Assembly (NCBI RefSeq): GCF_024679245.1
Contig: NC_090177.1
Location: 49,015,353-49,079,352 of the forward strand
Direction: 5' to 3'
Length of the DNA: 64,000 nt
DNA from: Pseudorasbora parva
Taxonomy: Eukaryota > Chordata > Actinopteri > Cypriniformes > Gobionidae
Position numbers and translations under genes: made by a program. Every line of letters begins with the position of its first letter. The stretch's first letter is position 1. Under the pieces are notes generated by a model that had not been told where the DNA came from, did no database searches, and saw nothing but the letters and a program-made list of their open reading frames with translations. Positions 21,528 through 33,244 of this stretch are shown piece by piece.

Positions 21528-23944
21528 GAAACCTCCAGACCTGTGTCTACTCATCTTCAGTCAGCTGGAGGACCTCAGCATCCTATTTGAGTATGGCTGA
21601 ACTGCAGAGGCTTGGGACTGGTGTTAAGTGGAGTTAGGTGACGATTAGCGGTGCACTTGTTCAAGATATGTTTAAAGAAGCAATGGCTGTGATGGAGAGA
21701 CATCCTTGCACTTAACTATTTAAAGCCCAATCTTTGATCCAGCCAAGGTATCTGGTTTAAAACCTGACATTAAGATTTATGTCTAAATTGTCCCTGTTTT
21801 GAGCAAGGTATCTGCAGAGTGGCATCGCTACATCTGATGCAGGTGAGGTTAGTGCGGTGATGATAAAACATCTGTTCATCTGTAGACCAAGGCCAAAGAA
21901 AAGGATATAAACAAGAACATTAGAAAATAAGTCATAGAATTGTTTGTACATTTTGTAGGTGATAAAACTTTCTTTTTCTGGCGGCTAATTGGGCTTAAGC
22001 CCCGAATGTTTTGTCAAAAGCCCCGAATCTTTTAGTTAAAAAAAAAAAAACTTAAACGTTGCTTCATTTCCTCTCAGTCTTTCAGACTGGAGCAGCAAAA
22101 AAATGAAACAAAAGCTCGGTGTGTGTGGCGGTCGCCAATGCATCGCACATCACTCAGCTTGTTTGCCAATGCCAACTAACGAAGAAGAATATACCAGAGG
22201 GCCAGAGAGAGATTCTGCGTCAGACGAAAGTGTTACAGGTTTGTGAATCCGCTGTTGTAACACTTGAGTTACATTTGAGTTACAATAAGTTTGACTTATT
22301 AAGGCGAGACACGACAGGTGAAAACAGTCAATTTTGAGATTACGGGCAAGCTTTCATGTCAAAATAAAAAAAGGCAACATTACACATTTAAGGTGGTTAC
22401 TTCATTATATTTTGTCACCGTGAGCCTTTAGATTTCTACCTGAAATCAATCATCCAAAGTTATTCTAATGCGAGCTCCCGTGCCGTCTCCATTCACAGAA
22501 ACATGTCATGCCGGCTTCACACTGCATGCGTAAGCAGGGCGTAGGCAGCGCCGAAGCAGCGCGTGTGTAAAGCAGTAGCAGCGCGCGCACTTTTTGCTTT
22601 CACACAGGCAGCGTTTGTCGAGCGCAGTTGTGTACAGAGTATTCTATAATGGATATGTTTGCATTTCTCTTTAATGTATTTGAAATGGAAATAAAGCAAT
22701 GATTTATCATGAAGCTAATTTTATTTTTTAAAAAACGTTTCACTTGTTTCTGATGTTTTTTTATTTCGTTTAGTGCGAGTTTTTGATAGAAGAAATGCCA
22801 TCGCACTATATGTCCATGAAAAGCACACTGCTAAAAAGAGAAACTTCAGGAAATTGTCTTGAAATATTGGATAGGCGTCAAATTTACATGCATTACCCAT
22901 CATAAACCTTTTAAAGATAATTCATAAATGACTGTAATAACTGAGAGGAAACTTCTTAATGATATATTGTAGGCTAGATGAGCAAATTATCTAAAAACAT
23001 TTTTTTAAATGTTGACAAAATAACGCACATCATAGTCTATCTACATGTCTATACTGTATGTGTGCTATATTCATGTGTGTATATTCTATTCACCTATCCA
23101 TACTTAGTTGTTCGTTCGTGAGACAACGAAAGATTGTCAAAAACACTTTAAAATGACTTACCATCAGCACCAAGAGCCGCTCACGCTCACCAACTTCCTC
23201 CCATGCTTTTCATTCACTTGCAAGTCTTTATGAAGCTAACTGTGTGGATCACAGAGAACTGTGTGCTTCTCAACCTTCACGAGGAGACGAGTGTCGTCCA
23301 CTGCTGTCTGTCCAGGGGCACTAGTCTGAAGAACACTGCCTGTGACACCACGTGCTTTTGTTTATCGTTTCTGTTATGCCAGCATAAAGTTATAATATAA
23401 ACATAATTTAATTCATATTTAATTTAAGCTAAACTGGCATACATTATTTAAAATTCGTTTTGTAGTTCAGTCAAAAATGTAGGCTATGGCAGTGACTTCG
23501 GTTTTTGTGTAGAACTTTTTTTTCCCACAGTGCCGGATGTCATTAGACTTATACACTGCAAAATCACATACAAATAACACACACACATCTTAGTTTTAAT
23601 ACACGTTTGGATTTTCAACCGTCTTGTGCTCATTTAAAAATACACAGCAATTAAACTATAACTCACCACACCCAGTATTTCCACACTCCAAGAACGATAT
23701 TCAAATTAATTATTTCAATATAATTATCCCCTCATGAATGTTCAAAAGGTTTTTAAACTAATTCATCAATTTACACTTATGGGTGATTTTTCAATTAGGG
23801 GAACTTTTATGTCCCCTGGTTATACATTCATGTTAAAAAATACTATTATAAAAAAATATTTTAGTTATTTCAAATAATTTTTATTGCAAAAAATGTTAAA
23901 TACAGTAAAATCAGTATGATTTCCATTTTTAATATTTGGCTACT
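21528..23944. other. Repeat-derived non-coding region, no gene recognised
   Basis: A segment at about 21835-21965 (ACATCTGTTCATCTGTAGACC onward) is repeated at 35175-35285. At 22508-22630 a GC-rich block begins CCGGCTTCACACTGCATGCG, one end of a miniature element of the 'CACACTGC' type. The rest is AT-rich with only short frames lacking protein features. Confidence 0.45.
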
Positions 23945-24580
23945 CAGGCCTTGTCCCCAACCCAGACTTATCGGCTATGAAAATGAGATAAAATGTTATC
24001 AGTTCTAAATTTGAACAGTTCATCTTAGTTTTGATGAAGCTGAGACTAAATCTCTAGCTTTTAGGTTCAAGATCTCTCTGCCCACTGCTTCTAGAGTTTG
24101 GCATAAAGTAATTGACATACTTCATGACAGGTTAGAATTTCAAATTGAGTGGCCAGAGCGGCATGTACTTCAAGCTACAATGCCAATAGCATTCAGACAG
24201 GCATTTGGATGTAAAGTTGCTGTGATAGTTGATTGTTTTGAAGCTTTTATTGAGAAGCCCTCTAATTTACTAGCCCAAGCTCAAACGTGGTCAAATTACA
24301 AACATCACCATACTGTAAAATTTCTGCTTGGTGTCGCTCCCCAAGGCTATGTCACTTACATATCGTGTGCCTGGGGAGGGAGAGTCAGCGATAAATAGAT
24401 CACAATAGAGAGTGGCCTCCTAAAAAAACTTACCTGGAGATATTGTTCTAGCAGACCGTGGGTTCAATATTGGTGATAGTGTGGGATTTTACTGTGCTTC
24501 ACTACAGATACCTGCATTTACCAAGGGGAGAAAACAACTGTCAGCATATGACTTGGCCTATTTTAAAACTGTTTTCATAT
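23945..24580 (+). pseudogene. IS4EU/ISL2EU-like (Harbinger superfamily) DDE transposase fragment
   Basis: A frame from about 24050 to 24398 includes SLPTASRVWHKVIDILHDRL, IEWPERHVLQATMP, VAVIVDCFEAFIEKPSNLLA (first catalytic Asp), AQTWSNYKHHHTVKFLLGV and CAWGGRVSDK, then a stop. After a frameshift near 24430 another frame gives LADRGFNIGDSVGF (second Asp) and IPAFTKGRKQLSA. These blocks are diagnostic of the DDE_Tnp_4 family as found in IS4EU/ISL2EU elements. The enzyme would excise and insert its element in the nucleus. The N-terminal DNA-binding part and the region of the catalytic Glu are missing, and a different repeat begins right after 24580. Confidence 0.8.
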
Positions 24581-24584
24581 ATAG

Positions 24585-25948
24585 GGCGCACCGGATTATA
24601 AGGCGCATAGAACTGCAGTCAAACGTTGGACTGGGTTTGCGTTATGCGTCCACTAGATGGAGCTGTGCTAAAGGGAATGTCAACAAAACAGTCAGACAAA
24701 CTGACTATTCGCACGGGACTAGTGTTATCTAGGGACCTCTGGTGATTTGTAATAATCGCAGAGGTTGTCTGTGATCTTAATCCCGTGCGAATCGGCCATG
24801 TCTGTAATTTGTAAAGTAAACATTCCCTCGCAAATTATCGACCATATTAGATTAGGCATATCATTTTTGCAAGGTTTTTTTTCTTTCCCTGTGCGCATTT
24901 CTATCTTTATCTTTCATGAAGAATGGAGTCTGCATTCATTATGCGAACCGTTATGAATTCCCGCACGGATTATACTTTCACTTTTGAATGAGTACCAATT
25001 TGGGAGCAAATTGCTTGAATGGTGTGTTTAATATTAACATCAATACTATTCTTAATGAAAAACAGAACAACAGAACAGCACAATGACAAGCTCACTTAAA
25101 TGGGCACTTTTACATTTAGCTTTGAAACTCAATCTTCCGCCGTATATCGTCAGCTTCTCACTCGTGATGAATGAAATCTGACTCCTGCCGCTGGTCTGAG
25201 CTCAGTTCAGTTTTTAATTGTAGCGTGTTCTCTAACTGAACGAAATAATTTTTATTTCTATAAAACTATCAAAACGATATCGATACGACTGTTTATGATT
25301 TCATACAGCTATAACGAAAAAACATTTACAACTCCTGACATCATATCCGGGAAGAAGTCAGTAAATTTGAGTAAAATCACAGGGTTTGCTTATCACGTGT
25401 GAATGTGCCACTGCCACGCAAAACTCAGATGTGGGGGAGAAATTTCTAAATCACAGAAGTCCCAGATACTAATCCCGTGCGAATAGGGCTTAAGTCAAAA
25501 TTTATTACGCGTTCTGACAACTCCGTTCACTCCCATGGTAACGTTATTCATACGTTGATGTGCATATTAACAATATCTCCCAGCCTTGGTAATCTTTTGG
25601 CAGTTATTGCTGCGAGACGGTAGATCGTTTGCGTATGGAGAGATTACGTCTTTTCGTAAAACGAAAGCACCAAGAAGGATCGCCTCGAAACTCATCGACG
25701 TTCATGCCCCGTACTAGTGCTGTTGCCTTCAATCAAATAGTGACTAGAGACGCGGTGCGGCTTTGTAGTTTACCAGTCGTACTGAAACATTTTATTATTA
25801 TTAAATCGTTTTTATTGGTTTTTCACACTAAAACATTTTGACAGAGCGCCTTGATCCATATATAAGGCGCTCCGGATTATAAGGCGCACTGTCGTTTTTT
25901 GAGAAAATTAAAGGCTTTTAAGTGCGCCTTATAATGTGGAAAATACGG
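24585..25948. repeat. Repeat with 'TTATAAGGCGC' ends
   Basis: The left part has GGGCGCACCGGATTATAAGGC, the right part GGCGCTCCGGATTATAAGGC followed by a terminal hairpin of 14-bp arms (TTATAAGGCGCACT at 25877-25890, its complement at 25921-25934) and AAATACGGTA. Inside, CTATTCGCACGGGA (about 24705) and TCCCGTGCGAATAG (about 25473) form a second inverted pair, suggesting a nested insertion. No transposase. Frames at 25629-25841 and similar have no recognisable features. Confidence 0.55.
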
Positions 25949-27590
25949 TACATTTTCAAAATTACCTGCATGTAATTACATCTGTAATTAATTTCTGTAG
26001 TTTCATTTGTAATTACACAGTTGGCACTTCCCTTACACCTAACTCTCCCCTTAAACTGACCCATATCACCACACCTGTCCCTAACTCTACCCTTAAACTG
26101 ACCCACACCACCACACCTGTCTCTAACTTTACCCTTAAACTGACCCACACCACCACACCTGACCCTAACTTTACCCTTAAACTGACCCACACCACCACAC
26201 CTGACCCTAACTTTACCCTTAAACTGACCCACACCACCACATCTGACCCTAACTCTACCCTTAAACTGACCCACACCACCACACCTGTCCCTAACTCTAC
26301 CCTTAAACTGACCCACACCACCACACCTGTCTCTAACTCTACCCTTAAACTGACCCACACCACCACACCTGACCCTAACTTTACCCTTAAACTGACCCAC
26401 ACCACCACATCTGACCCTAACTCTACCCTTAAACTGACCCACACCACCACACCTGACCCTAACTTTACCCTTAAACTGACCCACACCACCACATCTGACC
26501 CTAACTCTACCCTTAAACTGACCCACACCACCACACCTGTCCCTAACTCTACCCTTAAACTGACCCACACCACCACACCTGTCCCTAACTCTACCCTTAA
26601 ACTGACCCACACCACCACACCTGACCCTAACTCTACCCTTAAACTGACCCACACCACCACACCTGACCCTAACTTTACCCTTAAACTGACCCACACCACC
26701 ACATCTGACCCTAACTCTACCCTTAAACTGACCCACACCACCACACCTGTCTCTAACTCTACCCTTAAACTGACCCACACCACCACACCTGACCCTAACT
26801 TTACCCTTAAACTGACCCACACCACCACACCTGTCCCTAACTCTACCCTTAAACTGACCCACACCACCACACCTGTCTCTAACTCTACCCTTAAACTGAC
26901 CCACACCACCACACCTGACCCTAACTTTACCCTTAAACTGACCCACACCACCACACCTGTCCCTAACTCTACCCTTAAACTGACCCACACCACCACACCT
27001 GACCCTAACTTTACCCTTAAACTGACCCACACCACCACACCTGTCCCTAACTCTACCCTTAAACTGACCCACACCACCACACCTGTCCCTAACTTTACCT
27101 TTAAACTGACCCACACCACCACACCTGACCCTAACTCTACCCTTAAACTGACCCACACCACCACACCTGTCCCTAACTCTACCCTTAAACTGACCCACAC
27201 CACCACACCTGTCTCTAACTCTACCCTTAAACTGACCCACACCACCACACCTGTCCCTAACTCTACCCTTAAACTGACCCACACCACCACACCTGTCCCT
27301 AACTCTACCCTTAAACTGACCCACACCACCACACCTGACCCTAACTCTACCCTTAAACTGACCCACACCACCACACCTGTCCCTAACTCTACCCTTAAAC
27401 TGACCCACACCACCACACCTGTCTCTAACTCTACCCTTAAACTGACCCACACCACCACACCTGACCCTAACTTTACCCTTAAACTGACCCACACCACCAC
27501 ACCTGTCCCTAACTCTACCCGTATCCCACCTCAATATCAGCAAAAGTGCTCTGCAATATAATATGAACACTATAAGTACATTGTACTTAC
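25949..27590. repeat. Miniature element built around a 42-bp minisatellite
   Basis: The left flank has CCTGCATGTAATTACATCTG and AATTACACAGTTGGC. The right flank has AATATCAGCAAAAGTGCTCTG then AAGTACATTGTACTTAC, a small palindromic terminus. The flanks and the array look like one family in which the array expanded inside the element. The left terminus appears fused to the preceding repeat. Confidence 0.6.
26033..27525. repeat. 42-bp minisatellite, about 35 units
   Basis: The unit is CTGACCCACACCACCACACC then TGTCCCTAACTCTACCCTTAAA. Units vary mainly at two places: TGTCCC / TGTCTC / TGACCC / ATCTGACCC and AACTCT / AACTTT. Because 42 is divisible by three and the unit has no stop, three different frames stay open across the whole array (one on +, two on -), giving apparent proteins of about 500 residues made of repeats such as LTHTTTPVPNSTLK. 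These are artefacts of the repeat. The unit carries the telomere-like string CCCTAAC and three C3 runs. Confidence 0.95.
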
Positions 27591-28653
27591 TTGGGGCCAT
27601 TTGTTCACATGGTCTGAAGACGATAAGATAAAATTTTGGTCAAAATTGGACAAGCGGTCTAGGACGAGTAGGTTTTTCTGAAAAAGTAGGTTTTTAACCA
27701 ATAACAAGATAGAGGGCAGAGAGGTTTGCCAAATATGGACAAAATTGGTATCTATGTTCTCGGCAGGAGCCAATCGATGTATTATGACCAGCCTATTGGT
27801 CAAGTTGTAATAAAGTGTATTTGTACACTTTATTACAACTTTTACACAAGGTGGTGCTGCCCGAAAACTTGTTGAGTACCTTCAGGGCATGGAGCAGAAG
27901 ACATACTGAGTTTTGTAATTATACACTAATGCATTCATAAAGTATAGCATAAGCATTTTATACCCAAATACTGCATTGAAGTCAATGGAAATTTCATGTT
28001 TTGTTCTATTATAGCGCCACCAAGAGGCACAATCCCACCATTTTTTATATGTCCTCAGAGTGAGCCCTTACATATGTGTGTAGAGTTTGGTGAAAATATC
28101 TCATTTTGTTTTGGAGTTATAGACATTTATATGAAAAAACACGTAAAAAATGACTGACACCTGACTTTGATTGGATTTTACTACCCCTTACTATCAATAT
28201 TTTGAGATTTGGGCTTTAACATATAGCTATCGTTCTATGATTCCGAACTTCTGATGCTGGTTTTAATCTCGATCGGAATGAAAATATGGAATGAACTACT
28301 ATTAGATATTACATATTTTAAGAAGTAAAATGAGTTTTAAAAGGAAGGGACATTTAATGGGATTTGTATGTTTCATTTTATTGTTGTTGATTAAATTAGA
28401 GCCCGAGCACTGATGGTGGTCTACATGTCAATATTTAGTCAGTTATATTGTCACCTGTGGGCAGCAGTAAACTGTGATTAACTACTAATTAAGATTGAAC
28501 CAAAACAACATCATATTTGGTCAGTCTAATAGTTAATAGCCTTAGTGATGTTACATTTCAAAGATCTTGAGTTTTGTTGAACTTCGTGTCCGTGGTATCC
28601 TGACAAAGTCTTATGTTTCAGCAAAATTTTAGCTATTCAGAGTGCCACTAGCT
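27591..28653. other. Non-coding region with a perfect hairpin, no gene
   Basis: The only strong structure is the palindrome at 27802-27841. Sequence around 28010-28150 (GCGCCACCAAGAGGCACAATC, TTTGGTGAAAATATCTC) has the look of an old interspersed repeat, but no termini are clear. No frame with protein features. Confidence 0.4.
27802..27841. repeat. Perfect 18-bp stem palindrome
   Basis: AAGTTGTAATAAAGTGTA (27802-27819) is exactly complementary to 27824-27841 with a 4-nt TTTG loop. It is AT-rich and may be a transposon terminus or remnant of a fold-back element. Confidence 0.85.
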
Positions 28654-28785
28654 GGTCAAGTCGCCTTTATTTATATAGCACTTTTAACAAGTCCAGTTTC
28701 AAAGCAGCTTCACAGTGTTAACAAGAAAATAATGCAACAGATTTTGTACAGCTGCTCTGTTGAAAATGGTGATGTTATCCAACTA
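28654..28785. repeat. Interspersed repeat, copy 2 of 2 in the window
   Basis: GGTCAAGTCGCCTTTATTTA, TTTCAAAGCAGCTTCACAGT and TGTACAGCTGCT match the first half of 7846-8126 in the same orientation. The 3' part is missing. Confidence 0.65.
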
Positions 28786-29916
28786 ATTTCTTAGATTATA
28801 GATGGGAAAGAGCATTCACGGGTAATTTAACTAAGGAAAAATATGTTTTTTGACAGTTATAACATATAGCTTTTTTAGGTGTCCATAAATATATGTCTAG
28901 TTTGTTGTAAATATCTCATTTTCTTGAGATATGTTTCCTAATTGGACTGTTTCCTACATTCGCAAAGGTTTTTTAGGTGCTAAAGTACACCTTTTTACAA
29001 ACCATAAGGTGAAACCTGGCATGTTTGGTATTATTGGACTCGGCAAGGATTCAGAAGTCTAATGAGGTGAATACTGTGAAAAACACAGGCTACCGTACTG
29101 GATGAGATTGACTCTGTAAGAAAAAGAAACAAACCCGCGAATACATCATAGCTATTACAATTCCAGAGAAAATTCAATCTTTAGTCTATTAAACACAAAC
29201 CTTTTAAAACTGTAGTTTAAAATGAATGCTTATATTTATGCTCATAGTTAACTGCAAAAATTACAGTGTTTAAAAAGCTCAGTTCAGTGCTGTTGCTGTG
29301 ATTGTAAAAAAAACAGAAATAACACAATAAATAAATATCGGTTCTATATATCGGTTATTGGCACATAAATATCCAAATAATCGGTATCGGTCGATCACTA
29401 CTCACAAGTCACAACATATACAACGTAAAACAGTCGTATTATTGACTGCATGTTGTAATATATTTATTATCATAAAATCATCAGAATATATGGGCAATAT
29501 CTATTCTGACCAACCCAACGTGTCTAGGATTCATAGGAAAATCAATTATTATAGGCATACTAGCTAAAAAAAACTGGGGGAAAATGAAACAAAAAACCTA
29601 AGCACTATTTCTGTATCCAGCACGGCTGTCACGACACGTGACAAAAGAACGAGACTCAGACCGAAGACTCAAGAGAAATCTTTTTTCCGTTTCTGGTACA
29701 GACTGCATAGCCTTGCCTATGGGTCTGGGACTTGACTGACTCGAAAAATGAACTAATCAATTCTGTTCCCTGTACAGAACATATGGGATGTTGCGCATGT
29801 CAACACAAAATAAACGAATCGCTCACTGAGAAAACCTGTCGTTCTCGAGTCATATTAAAGATTTGTTCAAAATGAACGAATCGTTCATTACCAACACATC
29901 ATTACTGCACCCTCAC
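28786..29916. other. AT-rich stretch with scraps of miniature elements
   Basis: Around 29335-29395 repeated ATCGGTTAT/ATCGGTATCGGTCGATCAC words look like a transposon terminus. At 29860-29900 AATGAACGAATCGTTCATTA with CCAACACA is a further terminus-like palindrome. I see no gene. Confidence 0.4.
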
Positions 29917-30480
29917 TGTTCGAGATGGCTGGTGCAACTCAAGTTTGGATCGTTGGCAGCTCCATCGTCCATAGGCGGTAGTCTCACATCTGTGAGAAGG
30001 GCCTGGACAGGAACCTTGGAGTTTGCGCCGAGGTAACTTGGTCAGGGAGAGGGGGCAGATGCTGGGAGCACCTGCTTCCAGTGCAGTGCTCTCTCTCTGC
30101 GACGGCTTCACCACCTTGGGTTCTCGTTACCCACCTTGGCGGAAATAGTCTGTGCCAGGAGGGCCTTAACCGCATGGATTTCTTTAGGGAAATAAAGGCT
30201 GACGTGGTTAAGGTCTTCAGACTGTTCCCAGAAACCACGTTTCTGTTTTCAGAAATCCTGTCCTGTCTGAGCTGGAGAGGTCAGATCGGCAGGAGGGCCT
30301 ACGGGATCAAGAGAAGCCGACGGTGGCTGAACAGAGAGGTGTCTGGGTGTTTGCGGTGCATTAGACGTCGCAACATCAGATTATCTCATCTGTGCTGAGA
30401 CGGAGTTCACCTAAGCCCTGAGGGCAACAAGCTTCTGCGCAGCAACATGGCTGAAGCTCTGCGGGTGGAGCTCCGAGGAT
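29917..30480 (+). pseudogene. SGNH/GDSL-hydrolase-like remnant, probably retroelement-borne
   Basis: A frame from 29924 starts MAGATQVWIVGSSIVHRR, matching the first block of SGNH hydrolases (GSSI in place of GDS). After frame changes, 30123-30398 reads VTHLGGNSLCQEGLNRMDFF, KADVVKVFRLFPETTFLFSE and RRWLNREVSGCLRCIRRRNI. A further frame near 30400-30470 has the positions expected for the final DxxH block but is broken. SGNH domains of this kind occur as accessory proteins in some fish retrotransposons (for example DIRS/Ngaro-type); the element type here is not proven because no RT or recombinase is adjacent. The sequence flanking it is cut by the hAT element at 30873. Confidence 0.6.
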
Positions 30481-30872
30481 GAAACCCATGGCTATCGAGC
30501 TCAGCTAATAGATATATGATCCAGAATCATTCAGAGGCTAAAATAAATTGAACAGGAGAAACAGCAACAGCAGGACGTCCGTCTCTGTGGTATGGACTGT
30601 ATTTAGTGGCCTGTCAACATTTGTGTGTTTTTACTCGCAGTTTATGAGGACATGATTCGGTTTATGGACTATTGTATGCGACTAAACCTTAGCAGTAGCA
30701 AGCAAAACGGTTTTGCACGTCAGACTAGTGTAACGTTATACAGAGAACAGCAATGGAGTAACCATTAGCACATTTGAATGACGAAGCACGCGATCGTGTC
30801 GTTTACTGATGTTTACTCACGCGACGATAGCCGACAGCACAGACATCTGAAGCAGTTTTACTCACCGGCTGC

Positions 30873-31526
30873 TAGGGATGCGCGATATACCGGTACTGGA
30901 AAAATACCGGTATATATTTTATTTAAAACGGTACGATATCATGATTTGGCACATTTCGGTATATGCTGCTTTTCCGAAGTTCACCGCTAGATGGCAGCGC
31001 TCTACCCAAACTGACCCGAAACAACCGGCAAATGTGACAACAACATAGACGGACAAAATGGATAAAGCAGTTGAATCTCACTCAAGATGCCCAAAACGAA
31101 TTAATAAAGAGAGGAGTAGAAGTGACATTTGTAATGACTTTGCTTATAAAACTGAGGAAGAGCCATCAAACCTAGCCAAGAAGCATCTGTCACTATCCTG
31201 ACTTTAAGACTTCTGAAGAGATCGACAGGTTAGTGATCACTCAAACCATCTCATTTAGACATTTATTTTCTTTTAACACTGATCAACACACACACACAGC
31301 CTAACATAAGATCGAATATCACAATCTCCAGCGTTCGTTTCAACCAATGACATTTAGATCTCTTAATATTTGCACGCGTACTATTGCACTATTTACATTC
31401 GCGTTAGACACAGCCGACTGTGTTTATGTGAATACTCACTAAAGACGGACATTTGTACATAATTCTGTGTATTTGACTGTTTAAGGAAACAATGTGTAAT
31501 GTGCGAGCGTGAACGTTAAGTGACAG

Positions 31527-31589
<63 letters not shown>

Positions 31590-32019
31590 GTATGAGCTCA
31601 TATCTCCTGTAACTTACGAAATGCTATAAAATCTCTTGCGTGTTCAAATGATTTCCGTTCTCCATCCCGAGACGAGCGTGAAATGTTGAATCGGATTATG
31701 CAGATTGCTTTAGTGTAGTGCGATGTCTTTTGAAACCAGAAGCAATTTGCTAATTTTGAGAGATTTTTGCTGAAATTATTTCTCACAAGAAAGTTTTCAA
31801 ATGACTGATTTGATGTGATAAGCTTTGCTGATTCATTTACTAATAAACATTTGTGGTAATTTCCCACTTTATAAACTCAAAACTTGCATAATTGTTCTCA
31901 TTCGCGTGCAATATACCCGCGCTAATATCAGACCTTGTGGTATCGATTTAATATCGGTACTTCGGTATTAGATTGTGGTACCGTACCGAAGCCAAAATTG
32001 TGGTATCGAGCCATCCCTA
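30873..32019. mobile_element. hAT-type non-autonomous element with perfect 8-bp duplication
   Basis: CCGGCTGC occurs at 30865-30872 and again at 32020-32027, an exact 8-bp target duplication. The ends TAGGGATGCGCGATAC and GGTATCGAGCCATCCCTA are inverted hAT-style termini, and inside both ends ACCGGTA/GGTATCG words repeat. The interior holds a short frame from 31058 starting MDKAVESHSRCPKRINKE, possibly a fragment of the element's own protein, and a long GT repeat. No transposase catalytic region. Confidence 0.85.
31529..31588. repeat. (GT)n microsatellite
   Basis: About 30 consecutive GT dinucleotides inside the hAT element. The minus-strand frame across it is an artefact. Confidence 0.97.
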
Positions 32020-32027
32020 CCGGCTGC

Positions 32028-33244
32028 TTCCAAAGCAGGACCGAACCTTTATCGCTGGGACCGCTCCGTCAAAAACACACTTCTTTGGTATGAATTGGTG
32101 AAGTCCTGTAACAGCAGTGACTGTGGAAATCCGCAATGTTGTGAAGCTTCCCGTCATTTCTGCATTCAAATCGGTTCAAATGCAGCGCTGCCTTCCCAGA
32201 ATGCTGTGCTGAAGCGTTGAAGTCGCTTGACGTCACCCATAGGAATAAAGTGGAGCGCGGCGCGACAGAAGTGTTCACGGACGACTGGATCTGCAGCTGA
32301 GAGTGTGTATGGGCGTGCGTTTCCTCTCTCGCTCTAGTCACGCGCGCGCGCACCCTACCGGGAGAAGAGCCCGTACGGCCCATACAAGGACCTTCCGATC
32401 TATTAACGCCAAGCCGAGCCATACTCGAAAAAAACTCTCCGAAACTTGTGAGAAACCGGAAGGAGTATTTTTAACACAGAAATACTCCATCAAACGTCCA
32501 ACATTAGTTTTTGAAACTTTGTCTATGTTTAGGATGGGAATCCAAGTCTTTAACAGTGGAAAAAGCTCAGTATGCATGAAACAGAATTTCACCCCCCCCC
32601 CCCCCTTAACGAACAAGAAATATTAACAAAGCCATTTTCATCAGATTAGGCATAAGATTAATAATTAATGTGTATATTGTAAATTAATATAATTCTATTT
32701 GGAACATTCAGTAAATGAAAAAAACTCAGCTTTTTTCAGCCTGTATTGGGCATTAGAATGTGAATTTAATAAACTTAAATTTAATAAACAGGAAACCAAC
32801 GTGTCTAAGAATATTATTTATGAAACATATGAATATCAGTATGTTAATATGTAAACCATGTTTACTTTATTTACTGACAAAAATGAGAAAAACTATATCA
32901 GTCAAAGCTCAGCGTTATGAGGGGAAGAGACAGGGCAAGATAAAAACAGAGAAAAAGAGAGATGTGGACATAAGAAAGACAAATAATCTACTGCCCAGTG
33001 ACATGGTTTTCAAGCTATTGTTATCTATTTTTTTTGGCCATCAGAACACCTTAAAAGGCACATATATAGATCATAGAAATAAAAAAAAAATCAGCCAATA
33101 TCTTCTGGGTATGCGTGTTTGTAAACTATTAGTTAATAGTGCAGTTTGGACCCGAAACTAAATAGTGTTACCATTTTTTATACAGGCGGCCTACCCTCAC
33201 TGGGGGCTGAGCCGCCCTAAAATGAAAATCCTAGAAACGCCCCT
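32028..33244. other. Repeat-derived region, no gene
   Basis: A segment at about 32400-32610 with CTCGAAAAAAACTCTCC and AAATACTCCATCAAACGTCC, ending in a poly-C tract (32592-32605), looks like an interspersed repeat. At 33185-33240 CTGGGGGCTGAGCCGCCC and CTAGAAACGCCCCTGG form a likely transposon terminus. A 133-codon frame at 32760-33161 is AT-rich, lysine- and leucine-heavy and has no recognisable domain. Confidence 0.4.

Noticed and set aside
25918..27600. Three reading frames of about 500 residues, on both strands
   Set aside because: They arise only because the 42-bp unit is a multiple of three and lacks stops; sequence is pure repeat with no start, splice or domain evidence.
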